Source: an uncultured Prosthecobacter sp.
Lineage (GTDB): Bacteria > Verrucomicrobiota > Verrucomicrobiia > Verrucomicrobiales > Verrucomicrobiaceae
Reading direction: 5' to 3'
DNA length: 8,292 bases
Assembly (NCBI GenBank): GCA_937941745.1
Contig: CALDGV010000592.1
Span: 1 to 8,292 of the forward strand
Below, in pieces: positions 1 through 5,242 of this stretch. Under the pieces are notes generated by a model. It worked only from the letters and a program-made list of their open reading frames with translations, had not been told where the DNA came from and searched no databases. The stretch's first letter is position 1. Each line of letters starts with the position of its first letter. The position numbers and the translations under genes are program-made.

Positions 1-131
1 CGAGTGCCTTCTTGAACCAGCAGCTGGATAAGCCATCGAGCGAGCGAACCGTGCTACTATTCATGCTCGGAATTCTTGTGATGGGTGCAGTCTTATTTGC
101 GGGCTGTTGCGTGGCAGTATCCAAGATTTAG
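1..131 (+). CDS. C-terminal end of a small membrane protein (5' truncated by window edge)
   Basis: Reading from base 3, an open frame enters from the left edge and stops at TAG 129-131, giving the last 42 residues of a protein. It has a short hydrophilic stretch (NQQLDKPSSERT) followed by one strongly hydrophobic segment (VLLFMLGILVMGAVLFAGCC) and a short tail ending VSKI. The end of this segment, GILVMGAVLFAGCCVAV, aligns without gaps with GLLLSVAVFFLGCAIAV in the next gene (9 of 17 identical). The two are therefore probably tandem paralogues encoding inner-membrane proteins. I do not recognise the family and assign no function. The next gene follows 17 bp later if it starts at ATG 149, which suggests a shared transcript. 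Confidence 0.55.
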   Translation, partial: SAFLNQQLDKPSSERTVLLFMLGILVMGAVLFAGCCVAVSKI

Positions 132-148
132 CTTCGCCGCTGATCTGG

Positions 149-319
149 ATGCAGGTGTTTCATTCCTTCTTTGCGGCATTCGTCTTGGGGGCCAGCCTTT
201 GGCTCGGCTATGCGCGCAGCTCTGCCACGGCAGTGGCGTTTTTTGGTATTGGCGGACTGCTTTTGTCAGTAGCCGTCTTTTTCCTGGGCTGTGCGATTGC
301 CGTGGGAGGCGCGTATTGA
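149..319 (+). CDS. Small membrane protein, paralogue of the preceding gene
   Basis: This encodes a 56-residue protein from ATG 149 to TGA 317-319. It has two predicted membrane segments, one near residues 3-20 (starting FHSFFAAFVLGASLWLGY) and one near residues 27-51, joined by a short loop (ARSSAT). The second segment matches the C-terminal segment of the upstream protein, including a shared G-C and A-V pattern, so the two look like tandem duplicates. The start is uncertain: no Shine-Dalgarno sequence precedes ATG 149, and a TTG at 107 in the same frame would add 14 residues and overlap the upstream gene. The family is unknown to me. It may share a transcript with the radical SAM gene downstream, but 177 bp separate them. 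Confidence 0.5.
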   Translation: MQVFHSFFAAFVLGASLWLGYARSSATAVAFFGIGGLLLSVAVFFLGCAIAVGGAY

Positions 320-421
320 CTGCCCCCGCCGGACCCGCTTTTTCACTGTTTTGGTTCAGCTGCGATCAGCCTGCCTGATGGGCTGCCGCCGCTTCAAGGT
401 TCCTGGTGAGCGTTTGGGTTC

Positions 422-487
422 ATGGTCGCGTCTTGGGTGTTGGTCGTGACTTTTTGCTTTGCCGGCTGTGTGCGGTCTCTGCTTTGA
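422..487 (+). CDS. Doubtful 21-residue hydrophobic ORF, lipobox-like
   Basis: This short ORF runs from ATG 422 to TGA 485-487 (a second TGA follows directly) and ends 9 bp before the radical SAM start. It encodes a hydrophobic core, VASWVLVVTF, then FAGC at residues 13-16, then VRSLL. FAGC resembles both a lipobox and the FAGC in the first small protein of the window. Against it, the n-region has no basic residue, no Shine-Dalgarno sequence is visible, and the product is extremely short. It may be a leader peptide, a remnant of a third copy of the small membrane family, or chance. The rest of the 320-496 gap shows only a weak imperfect hairpin (ATCAG 365-369 with CTGAT 375-379) with no T-run, so I do not call a terminator. 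Confidence 0.15.
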   Translation: MVASWVLVVTFCFAGCVRSLL

Positions 488-496
488 TGATTCGAG

Positions 497-1864
497 ATGC
501 TTGTTCCAGCCGCCTTTTCCGTCAGCAGCACGCTGAAGCACACGACCTCACGCTGTCCGGTGTGTTATGCGGCTTGTCCGGCGATCGTGGAGCGGCGCGG
601 GCGGCAGGTTTTTCTTCGCCGGACCTGTGGGGCGCATGGCGAGCATACAGCCTGCATCGCCAGTGATTCGCGCTTTTATTGGCTGGCCCAGGGGAAGGAC
701 GACAACCGCTGCTGTGCGGGCGGGGCCTGCTGCACGGCGGAGGGACAGGCGGCGGGCACCCTGGGGAAAAACGCTGCCGGGCGTGGGCGGGAACCCATCG
801 AGGTGCTCTCCACCTGCCTCGCACTCATCGAGATCGTGAACTCCTGCAATCTCGCCTGCCCCACCTGCTACGCGGACTCGCCTGTGGGCACCGGGTCAAA
901 ACTGGATGCTGTCCCGCTGGCGGATATCCAGCAGCGTGTGGACGGCGTGATCTCGCGGAAGGGCAAGATCGAGATCCTCCAGCTTTCCGGCGGTGAGCCC
1001 ACCCTGCATCCCCATCTCATCGAGCTCTGCCATTGGACAAAGGCGCATCCAAAGATCGACTTCCTGCTGCTGAACACGAACGGCGTCCGTTTCGCCAAAG
1101 AGCCTCAGCTTTGCCAGGAGCTCGGCGAAGTCTTCCGCACGGGCGGGCTCCAGGTTTATCTGCAGTTCGACGGCCTCCAGCCTGCAGGTCATGAGCGTCT
1201 TCGCGGTGGCGACCTGCGTGAGCTGAAGCAGCAGGCGCTGCGAAACCTTGCCGCCGCAGGCATTCCGGTGACTCTGGCATTGACCGTCACGCATGAAAAC
1301 CTGCCGCACCTTGGCGAAACGATCCGCTTTGGCCTCGCCGATGCCAACATCCATGGCATCACCTTCCAGCCGGAGTTTCTCAGCGGCCGCAGCACACATA
1401 CGGAGGTCTGTCCACAGCGCCTGAACACGGCCGACATCCTGCTGGCCGCCGTGGATCAATGCACTGGGCAGCTGCGGTTCGAGGACTTCACTCCCTTGCC
1501 CTGCGGTGATCCGAACTGCGCCACCATTGGCTATCTCATCCGCCAGGGTGAAAAAGTCTGGCCCATCAGTGACTTTCTCGACTTCACCAAGCTTCAAGGG
1601 TTCCTTCAGGACAAGGTCCACTACACGCTGGAGGATCTGGCACGCTGCGGCTGTGAAAACGAGCCGCTGGGCGAGCTGCTGCATACCTTGGAACGCACAC
1701 GGAGCATGGCCTTCCGCCTCATGGTGAAGCCCTTCATGGATGCCTGGACCTGGGACGAAGACCGCATCGACCGCTGCTGCACCCATGTCATCCGCCCGGA
1801 TGGAAAATTGGACTCTTTTTGCCGCTATTACTCCGGTTTCCCGGATGCACGCACCCTTTCGTGA
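497..1864 (+). CDS. Radical SAM enzyme, tetraether-lipid-synthase (Tes/MJ0619)-like
   Basis: This 455-residue protein cleaves S-adenosylmethionine with a [4Fe-4S] cluster to make a 5'-deoxyadenosyl radical. Cluster cysteines are C117, C121 and C124 (CNLACPTC), followed by GGEP at 165-168, NTNG at 193-196 and LQFDG at 222-226. The N-terminus carries C20, C23, C44 and an HG at 47-48 (CPVC, then TCGAHG), as in the rubredoxin-like iron module of the archaeal tetraether synthase. The C-terminal third has further cysteines for auxiliary clusters: C336, C341, C384, C386, and CCTH (427-430) with PDG and C442. Archaeal members couple lipid tails between sp3 carbons; this substrate is unknown. The linker contains CCAGGACC (72-79), which I do not recall from the family. 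ATG 497 keeps the first CxxC close to the N-terminus; no good Shine-Dalgarno is seen. Its stop overlaps the start of the Lgt-like gene (GTGA). Another Tes-related activity is the main alternative. Confidence 0.82.
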   Translation: MLVPAAFSVSSTLKHTTSRCPVCYAACPAIVERRGRQVFLRRTCGAHGEHTACIASDSRFYWLAQGKDDNRCCAGGACCTAEGQAAGTLGKNAAGRGREPIEVLSTCLALIEIVNSCNLACPTCYADSPVGTGSKLDAVPLADIQQRVDGVISRKGKIEILQLSGGEPTLHPHLIELCHWTKAHPKIDFLLLNTNGVRFAKEPQLCQELGEVFRTGGLQVYLQFDGLQPAGHERLRGGDLRELKQQALRNLAAAGIPVTLALTVTHENLPHLGETIRFGLADANIHGITFQPEFLSGRSTHTEVCPQRLNTADILLAAVDQCTGQLRFEDFTPLPCGDPNCATIGYLIRQGEKVWPISDFLDFTKLQGFLQDKVHYTLEDLARCGCENEPLGELLHTLERTRSMAFRLMVKPFMDAWTWDEDRIDRCCTHVIRPDGKLDSFCRYYSGFPDARTLS

Positions 1865-2586
1865 CCTCTCCCAGCCATCAGTTTCTTCCTGCCGGTCCCG
1901 GTTACGGCCTCATGATGGGGGCAGCGATCTTCTTCGGGGCCATCTACTGGTATCAGCGGGTGAAGGGGAATCCGGATCTGCTGTTGATCTACATCGGTGC
2001 CCTGTGTGGTGCCTTTCTTGGGGCAAAGCTGGCCTATCTGCTGGCAGAAGGGTGGCTGGACATCGGCCGGCCGGACCTCTGGCTGCGCTGGGCTACGGGG
2101 AAGTCGGTGCTCGGTGGCCTGCTTGGCGGCTATGCTGGTGTGGAGTGGACGAAGCGACTCGTTGGTCATCGGAAAAGCACAGGGGATGCCTTTGCGCTGG
2201 TGTTGCCTGTGAGCCTCTTCGTGGGGCGAATGGGCTGTTTTCTTCATGGCTGCTGTTTGGGCAGGCCGATGGCCACAGGAGTCTTCAGCCGCCCAGATGC
2301 CTCCGGTCTGTTGCGCTGGCCTGCTCCGCAGGTGGAGGCTGCGTTTCAGGTGCTGATTTTTGTGATCCTCCTGACGTTGCATCGCCGGGGATGGCTGCGT
2401 GACCGGCTTTTTTTCCTGTTCCTGGTCAGTTACGGCCTCTTTCGCTTCGTTCACGAGTTCCTGAGGTATACCCCGAAGCCTTTTCTGGGTTTTAGCGGCT
2501 ATCAGTTCCTGGCTCTAGGGACAGCCTTGCTTGGGGCGTGGATGCTCAGGAGGAGGAGCCAATCCCGATTGTGGGCGGGCGAATGA
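1861..2586 (+). CDS. Lgt-family (prolipoprotein diacylglyceryl transferase-like) membrane protein
   Basis: This 241-residue multi-pass inner-membrane protein belongs to the superfamily of Lgt, which moves diacylglycerol from phosphatidylglycerol to lipobox cysteines. Conserved landmarks are YGLMM at 16-20 (E. coli Y26), GR at 122-123 (R143), G134 (G154), APQ at 155-157 and YGLFRFVHEFLR at 191-202 (R239). Key positions differ: the H103 region reads SVLGGL (L84 in place of His), and GRxGNFxNGExxGR reads GRMGCFLHGCCLGR, so N146 becomes C126 and E151 becomes C131. It is probably not the housekeeping Lgt. GTG 1861 is chosen because it overlaps the upstream stop (GTGA) and puts YGLMM at the usual distance; TTG 1819 would add 14 residues inside the upstream gene. 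The coupling suggests joint work with the radical SAM enzyme. Canonical lipoprotein modification remains possible. Confidence 0.8.
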   Translation: MTSPSHQFLPAGPGYGLMMGAAIFFGAIYWYQRVKGNPDLLLIYIGALCGAFLGAKLAYLLAEGWLDIGRPDLWLRWATGKSVLGGLLGGYAGVEWTKRLVGHRKSTGDAFALVLPVSLFVGRMGCFLHGCCLGRPMATGVFSRPDASGLLRWPAPQVEAAFQVLIFVILLTLHRRGWLRDRLFFLFLVSYGLFRFVHEFLRYTPKPFLGFSGYQFLALGTALLGAWMLRRRSQSRLWAGE

Positions 2587-2587
2587 T

Positions 2588-2620
2588 CCGGACAGGTTTT
2601 TTGTCCGGTTTCCGCCGGAA
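2588..2620. other. Cluster of overlapping inverted repeats before the sigma factor gene
   Basis: Directly after the Lgt-like stop, CCGGACA (2588-2594) and TGTCCGG (2602-2608) form a 7-bp stem with a T-rich loop. The right arm can instead pair with CCGGA at 2615-2619, and TTCCG-C-CGGAA (2610-2620) is a perfect inverted repeat around one base. A T-run follows at 2629-2634. This could be a terminator for the upstream operon, although the longest T-run near the first stem sits inside its loop. It could also be an operator or attenuator for the sigma gene at 2642. No convincing -10/-35 pair was found here. Confidence 0.3.
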
Positions 2621-2641
2621 TGCGGGTATTTTTTGAATGCC

Positions 2642-3175
2642 ATGACCTCCCACGAGACGCGCGCCGCCCAGATTTTCCTCAGCCATCACGATTTCGTGAA
2701 GGGGGTGGCTTTGAAGCATGCTCCCTGGCCTGGGTTGATGGAGGACATCGCGCAGCAGGTGTTTCTGGAGTTCATTGGCAAGGAGGAGCGCTGGGATCTG
2801 GAACGGGATCTGCGGCCGCTCCTGGCGACGATGACGCGGCATGTGGCGATGCGGCTCTGGCGTGAACGCACCCGGGAGAAGCCGGAGGTGGTGCAAAAGC
2901 TGGCGGAGCACATCCGCCAGCTCGCGGAGGAGCAGGAGGCCCCGCCGCGCTACGAGGAGGAGATCGGCCTGCTGCGCGAGTGCCTGCAAAAGCTGCCGGA
3001 AAAGAGCCGCGAACTGGTTCAGCTCTATTACTACCACGACGTCGGCACGCCGCAGATCGCCGGACAGCTCGATATGAAGGCGGACACCGTCTGCCGCGCC
3101 CTTTCCCGCGTGCGCGACAAGCTGCGCGAGTGCATCCAGCGCCAGATTCAGAAAGGAGGTCTGTCCCATGCCTGA
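2642..3175 (+). CDS. ECF-type RNA polymerase sigma-70 family sigma factor
   Basis: This 177-residue protein has only the two domains of extracytoplasmic-function sigma factors. Region 2 spans about residues 5-78, including LMEDIAQQVFLEFI (32-45), the helix that contacts core polymerase and the -10 element. Region 4 spans about 110-166, with LPEKSRELVQLYYYHD followed by a helix-turn-helix (TPQIAGQLDMKADTVCRAL, 136-154) that would bind the -35 element. The linker (80-108) is rich in Glu, Gln and Arg. ATG 2642 gives a normal ECF length; the frame stays open upstream into the Lgt-like gene, but that extension is not sigma-like. No Shine-Dalgarno precedes it. Its last 8 bases overlap the FecR/LamG gene, whose product is the likely partner and regulator. 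Such sigma factors usually direct their own operon. Confidence 0.88.
   Translation: MTSHETRAAQIFLSHHDFVKGVALKHAPWPGLMEDIAQQVFLEFIGKEERWDLERDLRPLLATMTRHVAMRLWRERTREKPEVVQKLAEHIRQLAEEQEAPPRYEEEIGLLRECLQKLPEKSRELVQLYYYHDVGTPQIAGQLDMKADTVCRALSRVRDKLRECIQRQIQKGGLSHA
3152..3160 (+). promoter_or_regulatory. Strong Shine-Dalgarno site for the FecR/LamG gene
   Basis: AAAGGAGGT lies 7 bases before ATG 3168 and within the end of the sigma factor gene. It is a near-perfect anti-16S complement and fixes the FecR/LamG start. It is the only strong Shine-Dalgarno I see in the window, so the membrane partner may be translated more efficiently than the sigma factor. Confidence 0.75.
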
Positions 3176-4694
3176 GCACTCTCATGATCCTGAGGTGCTG
3201 ATTCAGCACTATCTCGAAGACCGGCTCACGGAAGCGGAAGCTGCGGCGCTGCTGGCCCTGCTGGAGCAGGATCGCTCCCTGGCGCTGCGGCTGACGGAGC
3301 AGCTGCAGCTGGATGCCATGCTGCGTGAGGTGACCGCAGGAGCCGCCGCACCTGCTTTTCCTGCCCTGCCATCGAAACCTGAGATCAAGCGCACTCGCTG
3401 GCTGCCGGTGGTGACGGCGGCTGCTCTGGCTGCATGCGCGACTCTGGCGGCGACCTGGTGGATCCGACTTCCGGAAGATGCTGAGGCGACGACGAACGCG
3501 GTGGCCGTGCTGATGCGGGAGGTGAACGCAGAATGGGAAGGCCGCACGCCACAAAATGGCATGCCGTTGACCCCTGGAACCTTGAAGTTGAGGCGCGGCT
3601 TGGCTCAGATCGAGTTTTACCAGGGGGCGCGCGTCACTCTGGAAGGCCCGGCAAATTTTGAGCTGGTTTCCGCCAGCGAGGTGCGCTGCACGAGTGGCAA
3701 GCTCAGCGCGCACGTGCCGCCCCAGGCGCGAGGGTTTCGCGTTGAGACCCCGAAGGGCACCGTGGTGGACCTGGGCACGGATTTTGGGCTCGATCTGACC
3801 TCGCCCGAGCCACAGGTGCATGTCTTCAAAGGCGAGGTGGAGCTGCATCCGGACGGCTCCTCCATGCAGCCGCTGAAGGAAGGTGAGGCGATGCTGCTGG
3901 CGGATACCGCGAAGCGCCTTCTGGCTGATCAGGCAGCTTTTGCCTCCCTCGGAAACCTGGACGAGCGCACGGCGGAATCCCAGCGTGTGGCCTTTGAGCA
4001 TTGGCTGCAGGGTGGCGCTGCCTGGAATGACGATGCGGGGCTGCTGGTGCGGCTGGATTTTCAGGATGCCAGCCACACGCGTGCGCTGCGCAATCAGGCG
4101 CTTCATGCTGCCAGCGTGCCAGCGGGCAGCATCGTGGGCTGCCAGTGGACCGAGGGCCGATGGCCGGGCAAGCGGGCGCTGGAGTTCAGGAACGTGAGTG
4201 ACCGCGTGCGCCTGAGCATACCCGGTGAACATGATGCGCTGACGCTCAGCGCCTGGTTGCGTGTCGATGGCCTCGACCGGGCCTACAATTCGCTCTTCAT
4301 GGTGGAAGGCTATGAGAATGGTGCGGTGCACTGGCAGATCACCCGCGACGGAAAGCTGCGGCTGGGGCTGGCAGGCCGGATGGGCCTCGCCTCCAGAGAT
4401 CATGACACCCCGGCGATCATCACGCCGGAGCGTTTCGGGCAGTGGATGCATCTGGCGACCTGCGTGGACCCGGCGGCCCGGGAAGTGCGCCACTACCTGA
4501 ATGGCAAGCTGGTGGCGCGTGTGCCACGTCCTTCGCAGTTTGCGCTGAGGATGCCGATGGCGGAACTGGGGAACTGGAACAACGGCGGGCATTCCGGCGC
4601 GTCGGCGATCCGTCATTTCAGCGGACTCATGGATGAGTTCATGCTGTTCCGCCGTGCGCTGAGCGCCGAGGAAGTGGCGCGCCTGGCGCACTGA
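3168..4694 (+). CDS. Membrane-anchored FecR/LamG protein, putative regulator of the adjacent ECF sigma factor
   Basis: This 508-residue protein has a cytoplasmic N-terminus of about 78 residues with an anti-sigma-like helical part (VLIQHYLEDRLTEAEAAAL, 10-28). It has one membrane segment at about 79-99 (LPVVTAAALAACATLAATWW). A FecR-like domain follows at about 110-245, with LRRGLAQIEF, FRVETPKGTVVDLGTDFGL and VHVFKGEVEL. A C-terminal LamG/concanavalin-like jelly roll spans about 290-505, with LTLSAWLRVDGL, WMHLATCVD, HYLNGKLV and FSGLMDEFMLFRRALSAEEV. FecR domains relay periplasmic signals to sigma factors; LamG folds often bind carbohydrate or protein. The layout suggests that the outer LamG part senses an envelope or polysaccharide ligand and the inner part controls the overlapping sigma factor. 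I saw no zinc-binding anti-sigma motif (HxxxCxxC), so inhibition of the sigma factor is inferred from context. Confidence 0.85.
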   Translation: MPEHSHDPEVLIQHYLEDRLTEAEAAALLALLEQDRSLALRLTEQLQLDAMLREVTAGAAAPAFPALPSKPEIKRTRWLPVVTAAALAACATLAATWWIRLPEDAEATTNAVAVLMREVNAEWEGRTPQNGMPLTPGTLKLRRGLAQIEFYQGARVTLEGPANFELVSASEVRCTSGKLSAHVPPQARGFRVETPKGTVVDLGTDFGLDLTSPEPQVHVFKGEVELHPDGSSMQPLKEGEAMLLADTAKRLLADQAAFASLGNLDERTAESQRVAFEHWLQGGAAWNDDAGLLVRLDFQDASHTRALRNQALHAASVPAGSIVGCQWTEGRWPGKRALEFRNVSDRVRLSIPGEHDALTLSAWLRVDGLDRAYNSLFMVEGYENGAVHWQITRDGKLRLGLAGRMGLASRDHDTPAIITPERFGQWMHLATCVDPAAREVRHYLNGKLVARVPRPSQFALRMPMAELGNWNNGGHSGASAIRHFSGLMDEFMLFRRALSAEEVARLAH

Positions 4695-4756
4695 ATGATG
4701 CATCGGAAGGCAGCAAAGGATTGCGTGAGCGGCGTGACGGTGTTTTGCTGGTCCCC

Positions 4757-5221
4757 ATGAAACCCCTTCTTCTGTGGAGCGCCTGCCTTTCTGTTGTCCT
4801 CGGCCTTGCATCCTGCCATTCGATGGTGCGCAGGGCGGTGGACCTTAGTGCCTACAAGACCTTCCAGGTGCAGCCGCAGTCCGGTGACAGCCTGGGCATG
4901 GCAGGCATCCTTGCAGACCGCATGACGGCGGTGGGGATTGACTGCAAGGCGGGTGGCCAGACCAAGGCCGATGCCCTCGTCCGCTATTCCACAGAAGCTC
5001 TGCCAGGCAGGGCTGACCGAATTCAAAAGCTCGTGATCGAGATCGTGGATGCCCGCACGGGCAAGCGTGTCACCTCCAGCCGGAGCGATCAGGAGGCTTC
5101 GCTCATGCCTGAGTCGAATGTCAGCATGGCCGACCTCGCGATCCGCAGCCTGCTGGCGGCTACGCCGGGGCCCAGTGGGCGCCCGCGTGGTTCGTTGATG
5201 GAACGCGAGACGCTGTTCTGA
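4757..5221 (+). CDS. Small lipoprotein of unknown function
   Basis: This 154-residue protein starts with a lipoprotein signal peptide: MK, a hydrophobic core (LLLWSACLSVVLG) and the lipobox LASC with C20. His at +2 suggests outer-membrane rather than inner-membrane retention. The mature part contains VDLSAYKTFQV (28-38) and KLVIEIVDARTGKRV (91-105). This pattern recalls DUF4136-type lipoproteins, but I am not certain of that family. The C-terminus is polar and probably disordered (PGPSGRPRGSLMERETL). ATG 4757 is preferred because it begins the signal peptide; an upstream GTG at 4725 is in another frame, and the longer in-frame extension would place a charged stretch before the signal. It lies 62 bp after the FecR/LamG gene and may be in the same transcript, possibly as a target of the sigma factor. 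Confidence 0.72.
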   Translation: MKPLLLWSACLSVVLGLASCHSMVRRAVDLSAYKTFQVQPQSGDSLGMAGILADRMTAVGIDCKAGGQTKADALVRYSTEALPGRADRIQKLVIEIVDARTGKRVTSSRSDQEASLMPESNVSMADLAIRSLLAATPGPSGRPRGSLMERETLF

Positions 5222-5242
5222 TCAGCCTCAGCTCAGTACGGC

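Noticed and set aside
896..1786. 296-residue open frame on the minus strand opposite the radical SAM gene
   Set aside because: It covers the conserved radical SAM motifs in antisense and shows no domain of its own; GC-rich shadow frame.
2772..4811. 679-residue open frame on the minus strand opposite the sigma and FecR/LamG genes
   Set aside because: It lies antisense to two recognisable genes with domain matches. Its product is rich in His, Arg, Gln and Ala with no recognisable domain, typical of antisense frames in GC-rich coding DNA.
5218..5242. Possible bidirectional terminator in the 21-bp convergent gap
   Set aside because: Only an 8-bp CTGATCAG palindrome and short repeats are present; no stable stem or T-run on either strand.
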